Part shown: piece by piece, positions 46,096 to 55,929 of the stretch
Layout: each line of letters starts with the position of its first letter
Position numbering within the stretch: position 1 is the stretch's first letter
Program-made: the position numbers and the translations under genes
The notes under the pieces: model-generated
The model's database searches: none
What the model was told of the DNA's origin: nothing
What the model saw: the letters and a program-made list of their open reading frames with translations, nothing else
Assembly (NCBI RefSeq): GCF_947492365.1
Contig: NZ_CANLMB010000001.1
Span: 868,001-932,000, forward strand
Direction: 5' to 3'
DNA: 64,000 nucleotides
DNA from: an uncultured Erythrobacter sp.
GTDB lineage: Bacteria; Pseudomonadota; Alphaproteobacteria; Sphingomonadales; Sphingomonadaceae

Positions 46096-46767
46096 CTATT
46101 CGGCGACCGGCTCTCCGCGCAAAGTCTGCACCACTCCGGTAGCGATCATCAACTGCCCGCCATAGTAGAGCGGCCACACGAGCAGCGCAGGCAGGATGCC
46201 CAGATCAAATCTGCCCATATCGCTAAAGATCAGCCAGTCGCTCACCACGAACAGCACCGCGCCAATTCCGACGCGGTAGCGCGGAAACCGGCTCGTCCAC
46301 GCCGCTGCCGCCATCAGACCTAATGTGACGGCATAGGCCGCAACTTCGACCCGTTCGCTGAGCAGATAGGATATTGCCGGAGTTGCGATGAGAAGCGCTG
46401 CTGCAAGTGCCAGTTGGCTCCCGGTCAATTGCTCCCGCCGGTTGCGCAGATAGAGAATGATCGCGACCGCGTGAGATGCAGCGAACAGCGCGCCTCCGAT
46501 TGCAAATTCAATCTCGAGCGCCATGTCCGCCGCGGCAGAAAGGGCCAGGACGAGAGCGAGAATCTTTCCGTCGAGACAATGCGCGCGGCGCAAGGCATAG
46601 GCAGCGAGCAGTGCGACGCCTGCCCCCTTAAGCAGGATCAGCCACACCCCTCCGAACGCCGGAAAAGGCGTCCCGAACGGATTATCGGACAGCAGATAAT
46701 AGGCAATCGAGGCAACCACGCTCGCCAGCAGCCATGGCCGGTGTTCGATCAATGCAGTTTTTGCCAT
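46096..46767 (-). CDS. YhhN/lysoplasmalogenase-family membrane protein
   Basis: Inner-membrane protein of 223 residues with about eight helices, matching the YhhN family whose eukaryotic member TMEM86 hydrolyses lysoplasmalogen. Family features are LSAAADMALEI, where a conserved Asp sits in the helix, and VVSDWLIFSDMG. Start ATG at 46767. It converges on the dioxygenase gene with 7 bases between stops. Bacterial function is uncertain. Confidence 0.82.
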   Translation of the reverse strand: MAKTALIEHRPWLLASVVASIAYYLLSDNPFGTPFPAFGGVWLILLKGAGVALLAAYALRRAHCLDGKILALVLALSAAADMALEIEFAIGGALFAASHAVAIILYLRNRREQLTGSQLALAAALLIATPAISYLLSERVEVAAYAVTLGLMAAAAWTSRFPRYRVGIGAVLFVVSDWLIFSDMGRFDLGILPALLVWPLYYGGQLMIATGVVQTLRGEPVAE

Positions 46768-46827
46768 TCGCCCCAACTCACTTCTCTGGTCTTGTGCTGC
46801 GGCTAGCACGCAACTACCGCGCTTGCC

Positions 46828-48210
46828 ATGAGCAAGACTGCACACACTCACGATGTCCACATTATCGGCGGCGGCCTCGCCGGATCTGAGGCTGCGTGGC
46901 AGCTGGCGCAGCGAGGTGTCAAAGTGCGGCTGTCGGAAATGCGCGGAAGCGGAGAGATGACGCCCGCGCATCAGACAAACGGTTTGGCGGAGCTGGTCTG
47001 CTCGAACTCGTTCCGTTCCGATGACGACACCAAGAACGCGGTCGGCTTGCTCCACCACGAAATGCGTGCTCTCGATTCTATCGTCATGCGCGCAGGCGAA
47101 GTCGCGCGGGTGCCTGCAGGCAGCGCGATGGCGGTGGACCGCGATGTCTTTTCCGACGAAGTCGAAAAGGCGCTGTCCGGACATCCCAATATCACGGTGG
47201 TGCGCGAGCGCGTAGATTCGCTGCCCGAAAGCGGCCTTACCATTGTCGCGACCGGCCCGCTCACTGCACAATCGCTGGCCGAGAGCATTGTCGGCGCAAC
47301 CGGCGAAGAGCGTCTTGCCTTCTTCGATGCCATCGCGCCGATCATCCACCACGACTCCATCGACATGTCGAAATGCTGGATCCAGTCGCGCTGGAACAAG
47401 CGCACCGAGGCTTCCAACGAAGACGGCGACTACATCAATTGTCCCATGACCAAGGAGCAATATCTCGCCTTCCACGCTGGTCTGATGGAGGGTGAGAAGG
47501 GCGAGTTCCGCGAGTGGGAGAAGGACACGCCCTATTTCGACGGCTGCATGCCGATCGAGGTCATGGCGGAGCGCGGGTTGGAGACTTTACGCTATGGTCC
47601 GATGAAGGGTGTCGGGCTCGATAACCCTTACGACACCAGTGAAGAGCACCCGCAGGGCAAGTGGCCTTATGCGGTGGTGCAGCTGCGGCAGGACAACAAG
47701 CTGGGCACATTGTGGAACATGGTCGGGTTCCAGACCAAGCTCAAATACGCCGCGCAAATTGATCTGTTCCGCACCATTCCCGGCCTGGAGAATGCCGAGT
47801 TTGCGCGGCTCGGCGGGCTGCATCGTAACACCTTCCTAAACTCGCCGCGCGTGCTCGACCGGCAATTGCGCCTGAAAGCTGCGCCGCATGTGCGCTTTGC
47901 CGGACAGGTGACGGGGTGCGAGGGCTATGTCGAAAGCGCGGCGATCGGTCTGGTTGCCGGCATGATGGCTGCGGGCGAGTTGGCTGACCGCGAGTGGTCC
48001 CCCCTTCCCGCCACGACTGCATTGGGCGCGCTGTTGAGCCACATCACCGGCGACGCAGAGGCCGATACGTTTCAGCCAATGAATGTGAACTTCGGCCTCT
48101 TCCCGCCGCTTCACGAAGTCAAAAAGAAGCAGCGCAAGGAAGCCTACACGTCGCGTGCGAAGGCTGATCTAGCCGCTTGGATCAAAGCAAGCGAAGCGAT
48201 TCCCGCCTAG
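46828..48210 (+). CDS. trmFO: FADH2-dependent tRNA m5U54 methyltransferase TrmFO
   Basis: Makes ribothymidine at position 54 of tRNA with methylenetetrahydrofolate as carbon donor. The FAD-binding N-terminus [20 protein letters not shown], the [14 protein letters not shown] segment with the catalytic cysteine region, and [20 protein letters not shown] at the end of the FAD domain are typical. 460 residues. This folate-based route replaces the SAM-dependent TrmA. It overlaps the convergent EF-hand gene by 4 bases. Confidence 0.95.
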   Translation: MSKTAHTHDVHIIGGGLAGSEAAWQLAQRGVKVRLSEMRGSGEMTPAHQTNGLAELVCSNSFRSDDDTKNAVGLLHHEMRALDSIVMRAGEVARVPAGSAMAVDRDVFSDEVEKALSGHPNITVVRERVDSLPESGLTIVATGPLTAQSLAESIVGATGEERLAFFDAIAPIIHHDSIDMSKCWIQSRWNKRTEASNEDGDYINCPMTKEQYLAFHAGLMEGEKGEFREWEKDTPYFDGCMPIEVMAERGLETLRYGPMKGVGLDNPYDTSEEHPQGKWPYAVVQLRQDNKLGTLWNMVGFQTKLKYAAQIDLFRTIPGLENAEFARLGGLHRNTFLNSPRVLDRQLRLKAAPHVRFAGQVTGCEGYVESAAIGLVAGMMAAGELADREWSPLPATTALGALLSHITGDAEADTFQPMNVNFGLFPPLHEVKKKQRKEAYTSRAKADLAAWIKASEAIPA

Positions 48211-48671
48211 CAGCGGCACGCTGGCCGACTTGGCCGCCGAGCAGGTGCAGAAGTGGCAAATTCGGCCGGAGTTAGCTCGGCATCTTCGTCTTCGTCCATC
48301 TCGGCAAACCGTTCTGAAGTGGTGATCGCCCATTCCTCGAATGTCAGCAGATTGTTGCCGTCCGTATCGAGCTTTCGGAATGCATCAGCACGGGTCGAGA
48401 GCATTTCATTGCGGGTGATGATGCGGTCGCGGTTGCGGTCATAGCGGAAGAAGCGGCGTTCCTCGCGGGTGAGTTCAGAGGCTTCGGGCGGGGCCGGACC
48501 GACCATATCGGCGGGGTCGGCTTCGGGTAGTTCATCAGGTGCTTCAACGATTTCTTCAGGCTCCGGTGGAGGCGGCGCGTTGCTTTCCACCTGTGCACGG
48601 CCCTGCCACCAGAATATACCCACTCCGGTGAGCAATATTCCCACGAATACTCCAAGTACTGCCTGACGCAT
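48207..48671 (-). CDS. Membrane-anchored EF-hand protein
   Basis: 154-residue protein with one N-terminal hydrophobic helix (about 5-22), a Pro/Glu-rich spacer and three EF-hand-like calcium loops: [24 protein letters not shown] and [12 protein letters not shown]. The first and second fit the DxDxDG pattern best. It ends in a basic CRC tail. Likely a periplasmic calcium-binding protein; no partner is evident. Confidence 0.78.
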   Translation of the reverse strand: MRQAVLGVFVGILLTGVGIFWWQGRAQVESNAPPPPEPEEIVEAPDELPEADPADMVGPAPPEASELTREERRFFRYDRNRDRIITRNEMLSTRADAFRKLDTDGNNLLTFEEWAITTSERFAEMDEDEDAELTPAEFATSAPARRPSRPACRC

Positions 48672-48713
48672 CTGCTACCCCTGCGATCAAATCGTATAAG
48701 GGATTACACGTAT

Positions 48714-49352
48714 TTAGCGACCGAAGGAAGCGGCCCTTAAGGCGACAAGCGAGGCGGTGCGCCCTTCCATTAGCGGTCGCCCTCCGCGTTTCAGCGCACG
48801 CTGACCGAGCGCCCCGAGAACGGCGAGCCCGCGAGCCTGGCGCGGAAGACTGCGCGACGCACCGCCTTGCAAGCCAAGCTTAACGAGCATCGTGCGCTCC
48901 TCATCGAGCGACACCTTCGATGCGAGATCAGCGACGGCCCAGTGCCAAGCGGCATCTTTTCCCTCCTTGTCACCATAGATCGCCAGCAGCGCCTGCCCCC
49001 GATTCTCGGCAAACCCGATGGCATCCGCATCACTCAAGGGCGGTTCGGCGAGCAAATGCTCCCAAGCATCCACCAGCGGGACAAGTTCAGCCTCGCGTTC
49101 GGCCCAGTGTTCGCCGATCCCATCGAGCACGGCGTCACCGCTTGGTCTGTCCTCGACAGATGTGCCTAACATGTCGCGCCACCATGCCAACCGCATCTGG
49201 CCCAGCATAGGTTCGTTTGTAGCGGCAACTATGCGGCCCAGGCGCATATCGAGCTCAAAGAATATCCTTAACGCATCGCGCAGATTTGGCCGTGTATGGG
49301 CCAGTGCCAATTGCACCTCTGCGGGCAGATTTTCGGAAGGTTGATCAGCCAT
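48714..49352 (-). CDS. Squalene/phytoene-synthase-like family protein
   Basis: About 212 residues resembling a short all-helical isoprenoid synthase fold. RIFFELDMRLGRIVA and MLGQMRLAWWRDML match the NDUFAF6/phytoene-synthase pattern in which the second motif is RLxWWRD. The aspartate-rich catalytic motifs of true squalene or phytoene synthases are not evident, so it is probably non-catalytic, like NDUFAF6. Start ATG 49352 is chosen; a GTG at 49403 in frame is possible. Confidence 0.62.
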   Translation of the reverse strand: MADQPSENLPAEVQLALAHTRPNLRDALRIFFELDMRLGRIVAATNEPMLGQMRLAWWRDMLGTSVEDRPSGDAVLDGIGEHWAEREAELVPLVDAWEHLLAEPPLSDADAIGFAENRGQALLAIYGDKEGKDAAWHWAVADLASKVSLDEERTMLVKLGLQGGASRSLPRQARGLAVLGALGQRALKRGGRPLMEGRTASLVALRAASFGR

Positions 49353-49437
49353 CAAATCCGCCCGTAACCGAGGAATCGGGCTGCTTGTCAAGCGCTCCGT
49401 CACACCGGCATTGGCAGACCTTCGCAGTTTACAAACC

Positions 49438-49463
49438 GTTACGAGGGTAACCTTTCATTTACC
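49438..49463 (+). promoter_or_regulatory. Overlapping inverted repeats upstream of the Tad-like genes
   Basis: GTTAC-GAGG-GTAAC (49438-49451) is a perfect 5-bp inverted repeat and overlaps a second one, GGTAA (49446-49450) with TTACC (49459-49463). The GTAACC/TTTACC content loosely resembles CtrA half-sites, which regulate pili in other alphaproteobacteria. Candidate operator only. Confidence 0.3.
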
Positions 49464-49566
49464 ACGCTACTTCGGAAACTGCTTACTGTGGCTGGGCTAA
49501 GGCCCTCAGACATATCAAGGATTCCGCGCTATTTTGTGCAGACTTCGAGCTGAGGACTTAGACCCG

Positions 49567-51525
49567 ATGGGCCAGGATACACAGACCCACCTTCCCCTGT
49601 TTCGCAGACTTGCGAAAGATGTGACGGCGAACACGATTGCAATTTCGGCAGCCTCGCTGGTGCCGTTGATGGCGATGGTTGGCGGCGGGGTCGATGCCAG
49701 CCGGTACTACATGACCGAGACGCGTCTGCAGGCTGCCTGCGATGCCGGCGCCCTCGCCGCTCGCCGCGCGATGGACAAGAACAACTTCACCGGTGAACAC
49801 CGGAATATCGGCTACAATTTCTTCGATCAGAACTATCCGGACGGCACGTTCGGCCTTGAGGACCGCAGTCGGGTCTACACCGAAGATGACGGCACAGTCA
49901 GCGGGGTAGCTTCTGGAACGCTTCCTACCACGATCATGGGCGCATTCGGATACGAAGAGTTCAATCTGACCGTCGAATGTTCGGCGGAGATCAACATCTC
50001 CAACACCGACATCATGTTTGTGCTCGATACAACCGGTTCCATGGCATGGAATACCGATGGGACGAATTGCGGGGTGTCGGGCGGCCTTTGGGTTGAATGT
50101 GCCGATTCCAGAATAAGCGCACTGCGCGATTCTGTGCTCACATTCTATGATACCGTTGACTCGGCTACTTCGGCCAGCGCGCAGATACGCTACGGTATCT
50201 TGCCCTACTCGAATCAGGTCAATGTGGGCGACTCGCTCAATTCGAGCTGGATGAAAACAAGCCATACCTATCAGTCGCGCGAAGCCGATTGGCAGATCAC
50301 CTACACCTATGAGCCGACCGATTATCAATACACGCGAACCGGAAGCGGCTATAGTTATACCTCTCAGGGTTCGACTGAAGAAAACGAATACGGCCTGACC
50401 TATGATCAGTGCGTCGCTTCGATCAACAGCCGATCAGACATCTATGTGTCGAGCAGCGAAGCGACGTGGACGCAAACGTCGCAAAGCGGAACGGACCCGC
50501 GCACCACGACCTATGATGGTGTCGTGCGATATGAGCGTCTTACCTTCACCGGCGGCTACTACTATAGCTCGAACGGCCGTTGCCGTTTGTTCTACGACCG
50601 CGAATATTACTACGCTGATTCAACAATCACCGTGACCGAAGGCCGTGTGGAGAACCAAGAATTCTTCTGGGCCTATCGCCCGGTCGAATGGAACGTTTCT
50701 TCAGTCTATTCGAATGGTTCGGTTTCTCTCCCTACCGGTTGGGAAGAAGCCAACGAAACCCATACTTGGAACGGTTGCATCGAAGAGGCCAGCACCGTCG
50801 TGTCATCGACCTGGGATCCGGTTCCGACCGGTGCCTATGATCTTGATATTGATCTTGTCCCTAGTTCGGATGACGAACGTTGGGCTCCGATGCTGCGCAG
50901 CCTCGCATACTATCGCTACCCTGACGGCAGCGGTACGTGGACAACATCGGAAGTGACCGGTTCGACCGAGGACAAGTCGCATCCTAACGATACCTGCCCC
51001 AAGGCCGCGCGAAAGCTGGCTGCCTTTGACAGTCGCACCGATCTGGAAAACTGGGTCTCCGCATCCAACGGCTTTATTCCGAATGGCGCGACCTATCACG
51101 ATTTTGGCATGATCTGGGGCGGGCGCTTCATCACCCCGGACGGTATCTTCTCATCGGAGAATGCCACCGCTCCGAACGGCGATGCGATCTCGCGCCACAT
51201 CGTCTTCATGACTGATGGCGAGCAGTCGACCAGCAATAGCATCTACGGTCTATACGGCATTGAATGGTGGGATCGGCGCGTAACGACCGATGCGTCTTCC
51301 ACCAACATGGCCACCAACCACGCCGAGCGTTTCCAGGCCGCTTGCCGGGCCGCGCGCAACAAGAACATTTCGGTCTGGGTGGTCGCATTTGGCACTACCC
51401 TGTCGCAAAATCTCATCGATTGCGCGACTCCAGGCCGGGCCTATCAGGCAAGCAATTCTGATGAACTGGATACTGCATTCACCGAAATTGCCGAGAAAAT
51501 CGCAGCTCTGAGGCTCACAGAATGA
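49567..51525 (+). CDS. TadG-like VWA-domain pilus/surface protein
   Basis: 652-residue protein with a TadE/G-type N-terminus: a short basic segment, then the hydrophobic helix NTIAISAASLVPLMAMVGGGVD and the typical TRLQAACDAGALAARRAM. A von Willebrand A domain starts around residue 148 with the metal-site motif DTTGSM (154-159) and resumes near the C-terminus (IVFMTDGEQST). The centre is an insert of about 250 residues rich in Tyr, Ser, Thr and Trp. Start ATG 49567, with GAGGA about 13 bases before. It overlaps the next gene. Confidence 0.85.
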   Translation: MGQDTQTHLPLFRRLAKDVTANTIAISAASLVPLMAMVGGGVDASRYYMTETRLQAACDAGALAARRAMDKNNFTGEHRNIGYNFFDQNYPDGTFGLEDRSRVYTEDDGTVSGVASGTLPTTIMGAFGYEEFNLTVECSAEINISNTDIMFVLDTTGSMAWNTDGTNCGVSGGLWVECADSRISALRDSVLTFYDTVDSATSASAQIRYGILPYSNQVNVGDSLNSSWMKTSHTYQSREADWQITYTYEPTDYQYTRTGSGYSYTSQGSTEENEYGLTYDQCVASINSRSDIYVSSSEATWTQTSQSGTDPRTTTYDGVVRYERLTFTGGYYYSSNGRCRLFYDREYYYADSTITVTEGRVENQEFFWAYRPVEWNVSSVYSNGSVSLPTGWEEANETHTWNGCIEEASTVVSSTWDPVPTGAYDLDIDLVPSSDDERWAPMLRSLAYYRYPDGSGTWTTSEVTGSTEDKSHPNDTCPKAARKLAAFDSRTDLENWVSASNGFIPNGATYHDFGMIWGGRFITPDGIFSSENATAPNGDAISRHIVFMTDGEQSTSNSIYGLYGIEWWDRRVTTDASSTNMATNHAERFQAACRAARNKNISVWVVAFGTTLSQNLIDCATPGRAYQASNSDELDTAFTEIAEKIAALRLTE

Positions 51526-52121
51526 CCGGTCTCAGCTTCTTCCGCCAGCTTCGCCGCGACAAGAGCGGCGCGACATTAACCGAATTCGGCTTTGTCGCGC
51601 CGGTCCTGATCCTGATGATCATGGGCATTTTCGACATGGCCCATTCGCAATACACATCGGCATTGCTCAACGGTGCCATGCAGAAAGCAGGCCGTGACCT
51701 CACGCTCGAAAGTGCGGGCAGTCAGCAAAATACGATCGATCAACGAGTGATAGACGAGATTGGTCTTGTCGTGCCCGACACGGCGACGATCACGCTCGAA
51801 AAGCTCTCGCACTTCGACTTTGAAGATATCGGCGAGGCTGAAGAATACACCGACGATAACAATGACGGTGTGTGCAACAATGGCGAGCCATTTGTCGATT
51901 CAAACAGCAATGGCCAATGGGATGCCAATCGCGGTGAAGACGGGATCGGCGGCGCACGCGATGCGGTGCTCTACACCGCTGTTGTGAGCTACCCGCGGCT
52001 CTTCCCGATGTACGGCCTTGCGGGCCTGCCGCAGGAAGTTGAGCTGCGCGCTTCCACTGTGCTGCGCAACCAGCCTTATGACGAACAAGACAGAACCATC
52101 GAAACCGGGAACTGCGTGTAA
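51522..52121 (+). CDS. TadE-like pseudopilin
   Basis: 199-residue protein with the TadE layout: short N-terminal basic stretch, GATLTEFGFVAPVLILMIMGIFDMAHSQYTS as the pilin-like helix with the conserved E, then an extracytoplasmic domain. An acidic loop (DDNNDGVCNNGEPFVDSNSNGQWD) looks like a calcium-binding motif. Its ATG overlaps the TadG-like stop (ATGA), and its stop overlaps the next start by one base. Confidence 0.86.
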   Translation: MTGLSFFRQLRRDKSGATLTEFGFVAPVLILMIMGIFDMAHSQYTSALLNGAMQKAGRDLTLESAGSQQNTIDQRVIDEIGLVVPDTATITLEKLSHFDFEDIGEAEEYTDDNNDGVCNNGEPFVDSNSNGQWDANRGEDGIGGARDAVLYTAVVSYPRLFPMYGLAGLPQEVELRASTVLRNQPYDEQDRTIETGNCV

Positions 52122-52816
52122 TGATTACCAAAGCAATCCGTTCGATCCGCAGTAAAGCGGCCAGGCTTCGCGACCTAGGCCGGGACAATTCGGCTGTGGC
52201 AATGGTCGAGTTTGCCTTTAGCGCGCCGATCGTGCTGGGCATGGGCCTGCTCGGCACAGAAACCGCCTATTTCACCATCACCCATATGCAGATCAGCCAG
52301 GTCGCAATGCAGGTTGCCGATAACGCATCACGCATCGGTGAGGCGGATGTTCTGGTCTCGCGCAAGGTCTATGAAGACGACGTCAACGGCACCTTTGTCG
52401 GGGCCGAAAAGCTGGGCGATGGCTACGGGATTTACGAACAGGGCCGCATTATCCTTTCCAGCCTGCAGAAGAACACCGGCGGCGGACAATGGATTGCATG
52501 GCAGCGTTGCCGTGGTGCCAAAAACTTTGCGTCAAGCTACGGTGTTGAAGGCGATGGAGCTAGCGGCACTTCGTTCAATGGTATGGGTGAGCCGGGCAAC
52601 CGGATCACTGCAAGCCAGGGTACGGCAGTGATGTTTGTTGAAGTGTCCTACACCTACGAACCGATTACGCCGGTGGACTTTTATGGCGATACCGAAATCC
52701 GGTACACCGCTGCTTTCACCGTTCGTGACAGCCGCGATTTGACCCAGCTTTATCAGACGACGCCGGCCTCGCCTGTTGCAGATTGCGACGTGTATTCGGC
52801 TGACCGTCCGGCCTGA
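52121..52816 (+). CDS. Second TadE-like pilus-assembly protein
   Basis: 231-residue protein with basic N-terminus, AVAMVEFAFSAPIVLGMGLLGTETAYF as the TadE-type helix, and a soluble extracytoplasmic domain with two cysteines far apart. It is the last gene of the trio and is followed by a strong terminator. No other tad genes (cpaA-F, tadZ, tadB/C) are in this window. Confidence 0.83.
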   Translation: MITKAIRSIRSKAARLRDLGRDNSAVAMVEFAFSAPIVLGMGLLGTETAYFTITHMQISQVAMQVADNASRIGEADVLVSRKVYEDDVNGTFVGAEKLGDGYGIYEQGRIILSSLQKNTGGGQWIAWQRCRGAKNFASSYGVEGDGASGTSFNGMGEPGNRITASQGTAVMFVEVSYTYEPITPVDFYGDTEIRYTAAFTVRDSRDLTQLYQTTPASPVADCDVYSADRPA

Positions 52817-52824
52817 TAGAGTTC

Positions 52825-52866
52825 GTGGGAGGCGCGATTGCACCCCGCGCCTCCCACTACAATTTT
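52825..52866 (+). terminator. Strong intrinsic terminator after the Tad-like trio
   Basis: A perfect 12-bp stem GTGGGAGGCGCG (52825-52836) / CGCGCCTCCCAC (52846-52857) with a 9-base loop is followed by TACAATTTT. The pdhB stop on the minus strand begins at its edge. A T-run on the minus side is missing, so it acts mainly on the plus strand. Confidence 0.85.
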
Positions 52867-54218
52867 CAGACGTAGCAGACCTTCTTGACCGCCTCGACGA
52901 TCCGAGGCGCGTCGATAAGCGCGAGCTTTTCAAGGTTCGCGGCATAGGGCAGCGGCACATCTTCGTTGCAGACCCGGGCAACCGGCGCGTCTAGATCGTC
53001 GAAGCCTTCTTCCATGCAGATCGCAATGATCTCGCTCGCAATCGAGCAGGTCGGCCAGCCTTCTTCGGCGACGACCAACCGGTTGGTTTTGGCAAGGCTT
53101 TCAAGCACGGTCTGCTTGTCGAGCGGACGCAATGTCCGCAGATCGATGACTTCCGCGTCGATGCCCTGCCCTGCCAGCTCTTCAGCCGCTTCAAGCGCTA
53201 GACCTACGCCAATCGAGTAGGTCACAATCGTCGCATCTTTGCCCTCACGCACGATACGCGCCTTGCCGATGGGCAGGACGTGATCGTCGAGGTCAGGAAC
53301 TTCAAATGAGCGGCCATAGACCAGCTCGTTCTCGAGGAAGACAACCGGATCTTCGGAGCGGATTGCTGCCTTCATTAGGCCTTTCGCATCGGCGCTGTCA
53401 TAGGGCGCGATGACGATGAGACCGGGGACGCTCGCATACCACGGACCGTAGTTTTGCGAGTGCTGCGCACCTACGCGCGAAGCTGCGCCATTGGGGCCGC
53501 GGAATACGATCGGGCAACGCATCTGGCCGCCTGACATATAGTTGGTCTTGGCCGCAGAGTTCACGATGTGGTCAATCGCCTGCATCGCAAAGTTGAAGGT
53601 CATGAACTCGACAATCGGCTTCAAACCACCCATCGCCGCGCCCGAGCCAATGCCGGCAAAGCCGTATTCGGTGATCGGCGTGTCGATGACGCGCTTGGGG
53701 CCAAATTCGTCGAGCAGGCCCTGCGTCACTTTGTAGGCGCCTTGATATTCGGCGACTTCCTCACCCATCACAAAAACGCGGCGGTCTGCGCGCATTTCCT
53801 CTGCCATCGCGTCGCGCAAGGCTTCGCGCACGGTTGTGCTGGTGAAGGTAGTTCCTTCAGGGATGCTCGGATCGCTGACCGGTGAGGAGGCCGCAGGGCG
53901 CTCTGCCGTTGCTGCGGGCGCAGGCGTTGGAGTCGGAGCTTCTACCGGAGCAGGCGTGGGAGCCGGGCTTTCATCTCCCTCCCCTTGCAACTCTGCGATC
54001 ACAGTGCCGACAGCGACATTCTCGGTGCCTTCAGCCACGAGAATTTTGGTCAGCACACCTTCGTCAATGGCTTCGAATTCCATCGTAGCCTTGTCGGTTT
54101 CGATCTCGGCGATGATGTCGCCGGGTTCAATCGTGTCGCCTTCGGATTTGAGCCACTTGGCGAGCGTGCCTTCTTCCATGGTCGGCGAAAGCGCGGGCAT
54201 TTTGAGTTCGATAGCCAT
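52866..54218 (-). CDS. pdhB: Pyruvate dehydrogenase E1 beta with N-terminal lipoyl domain
   Basis: Beta subunit of the thiamine-diphosphate E1. An N-terminal lipoyl domain (1-80, lipoyl K43 in [10 protein letters not shown]) nearly identical at its start to that of PdhC is joined by a Pro/Ala linker to the E1-beta core (about 125-450: [52 protein letters not shown]). This lipoyl-E1beta fusion is known in alphaproteobacteria and should be modified by LipA. 450 residues. It lies 3 bases after pdhA. Confidence 0.95.
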   Translation of the reverse strand: MAIELKMPALSPTMEEGTLAKWLKSEGDTIEPGDIIAEIETDKATMEFEAIDEGVLTKILVAEGTENVAVGTVIAELQGEGDESPAPTPAPVEAPTPTPAPAATAERPAASSPVSDPSIPEGTTFTSTTVREALRDAMAEEMRADRRVFVMGEEVAEYQGAYKVTQGLLDEFGPKRVIDTPITEYGFAGIGSGAAMGGLKPIVEFMTFNFAMQAIDHIVNSAAKTNYMSGGQMRCPIVFRGPNGAASRVGAQHSQNYGPWYASVPGLIVIAPYDSADAKGLMKAAIRSEDPVVFLENELVYGRSFEVPDLDDHVLPIGKARIVREGKDATIVTYSIGVGLALEAAEELAGQGIDAEVIDLRTLRPLDKQTVLESLAKTNRLVVAEEGWPTCSIASEIIAICMEEGFDDLDAPVARVCNEDVPLPYAANLEKLALIDAPRIVEAVKKVCYV

Positions 54219-54221
54219 GGA

Positions 54222-55352
54222 TCAATACTCCTCCACCAGAACTTCGGTGTAGAGTTCTGCCGGTGCAGGCTCAGGCGAGTTTTCGGCGAAGTCGGCGCTC
54301 TCGGCGACGATCTTGCGGATATCCTTGTCGATAGCTTTCAGGTCATCCTCGCTATGGCCGGCATCGACCAGCGTCTTCTTCAAGCGCTCGATCGGATCGT
54401 GGTGGTCGCGCTGTTCCTGCACTTCTTCGCGGGTGCGGTACTTAGCAGGGTCGGACATTGAGTGGCCGCGATAGCGATAGGTGTTGAGCTCCATCAGAAC
54501 CGGCCCTTTGCCTTCCCGCACATGTTTGAAGGCTACCTCGGCAGCGGCCCGCACTTCGAGCACGTCCATGCCGTTCACTTCCATACCGGGAATGCGGAAC
54601 GCGGTGCCGCGGCGGTGGAAGCGGGTTTCAGCCGAGCTACGCGAACTGGCTGTGCCCATGGCGTATTGGTTGTCCTCGACCACGAAAACGATCGGGAGAT
54701 TCCACAGCGCAGCCATGTTGAAGGTCTCGTAGACCTGCCCCTGGTTCGCCGCGCCGTCGCCGAAATAGGCAAGGCACAACCCGCCATCTTCATTGTACTG
54801 ATGCGCGAGCGCCAGACCGCCGCCCAACGCAACCTGCGCGCCGACAATGCCGTGTCCGCCATAGAATTTGTGCTCGGTGCTGAACATATGCATCGAGCCG
54901 CCCTTGCCCTTGGAAATGCCAGCTTCGCGGCCAGTCAGCTCGGCCATGATGACCTTGGGGTCGATGCCGTAAGCGAGCATGTGGCCGTGATCGCGGTAGC
55001 CGGTGATCACGCTGTCCTTGTCCCCGTCGAGCGCGCTTTGCAGGCCGATCGCGACCGCTTCCTGCCCGATATAGAGGTGGCAGAAACCGCCGATCAGGCC
55101 GAGGCCGTAAAGCTGGCCAGCCTTCTCCTCGAATCGGCGGATGAGTAGCATCTGCCGGTAGAATTCGAGCATCTGATCATCGCTGGCGTCGAAGCGCTTG
55201 GTTTTCTCGAATTCCTCCTGAAGCGAATGGAGGATGAAGTCCGGATCATCCGAAGGCGCTACGGCGCTTTCAGGCTTCGACTTTGCCGCTTTCGTGCGCT
55301 TAGCGGGCGCGCGTTTAGCGGCGGGCTTTTTGGCTGCTGGCTTTTTGGCCAA
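54222..55352 (-). CDS. pdhA: Pyruvate dehydrogenase E1 alpha
   Basis: Alpha subunit holding the thiamine-diphosphate site: FGDGAANQGQVYETFNMAALWNLPIVFVVEDNQYAMGT is the GDG...N TPP motif, and YRYRGHSMSDPAKYRT the phosphorylation-loop region. It has a Lys/Ala/Pro-rich N-terminal extension of about 30 residues (AKKPAAKKPAAKRAPAKR), unlike typical E1 alpha and reminiscent of histone-like tails. 376 residues. It forms an operon with pdhB. Confidence 0.95.
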   Translation of the reverse strand: MAKKPAAKKPAAKRAPAKRTKAAKSKPESAVAPSDDPDFILHSLQEEFEKTKRFDASDDQMLEFYRQMLLIRRFEEKAGQLYGLGLIGGFCHLYIGQEAVAIGLQSALDGDKDSVITGYRDHGHMLAYGIDPKVIMAELTGREAGISKGKGGSMHMFSTEHKFYGGHGIVGAQVALGGGLALAHQYNEDGGLCLAYFGDGAANQGQVYETFNMAALWNLPIVFVVEDNQYAMGTASSRSSAETRFHRRGTAFRIPGMEVNGMDVLEVRAAAEVAFKHVREGKGPVLMELNTYRYRGHSMSDPAKYRTREEVQEQRDHHDPIERLKKTLVDAGHSEDDLKAIDKDIRKIVAESADFAENSPEPAPAELYTEVLVEEY

Positions 55353-55423
55353 GATCTGTGTCCCTTCTCTCGTTCAGCGCGCACCAGACTGGGGAGGGAA
55401 AGTGCGCGTCCACGTTGAGCTGT

Positions 55424-55453
55424 CCTATAGGCATGCGGACAGGCGTGACGCAA
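55424..55453 (-). promoter_or_regulatory. Candidate pdhA promoter
   Basis: On the minus strand TTGCGT (55448-55453) and TATAGG (55424-55429) are separated by 18 bases, about 70 bases before the pdhA start. Close to sigma70 consensus in both boxes; not supported by other evidence. Confidence 0.4.
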
Positions 55454-55523
55454 CGGAAACCCGCGCGAATTCAACTCGATTTGCCAGATTGGTTAGATTT
55501 CGCTTGAACGCGAATAGAGACGG

Positions 55524-55823
55524 TTATTCACCGTCCAACGTAATCACAATTTCATCGGGGTGAATGACGCCAAGATCTTCACGGATAAGCTCGCTTACCA
55601 GATCGGGGTCAGCGCCGTTCGGGTCGAGCAGATCAACTCGGTTGCGCAGAGCATCGCGTTCCTCGGTAAGAACCGCGATACGCGCCTTGCGCTGTTCCAG
55701 CGTCTCAGCATTCTCCGCCCATGCGAGGAGGCCTGTGGGCCCGGCAATCGCGCCCACCGTTAGGGCGACAAGCAGCACAAGCGCAAAGGCCTGTTTCGCA
55801 TTTTCCCTTGGTGGCTTTCGCAT
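55524..55823 (-). CDS. ftsB: Cell division protein FtsB/DivIC-like
   Basis: Small bitopic septum-formation protein of 99 residues. A transmembrane helix (about 14-34) is followed by a coiled coil (ETLEQRKARIAVLTEERDALRNRVDLL) and the short conserved end ELIREDLGVIHPDEIVI. ATG 55823 has GAGGG six bases upstream, which decides it over upstream in-frame starts. The position before pdhA is the common alphaproteobacterial arrangement. Confidence 0.85.
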   Translation of the reverse strand: MRKPPRENAKQAFALVLLVALTVGAIAGPTGLLAWAENAETLEQRKARIAVLTEERDALRNRVDLLDPNGADPDLVSELIREDLGVIHPDEIVITLDGE

Positions 55824-55929
55824 GATCATCCCTCGTTGAAATCCCACAGAATCATAGTTAACCGCTTACCGCAAGTGAAATGCGCTCAGATGGCAGAATT
55901 TGTCAGGCAGTGAGCCGGCCTAAGGCCGT

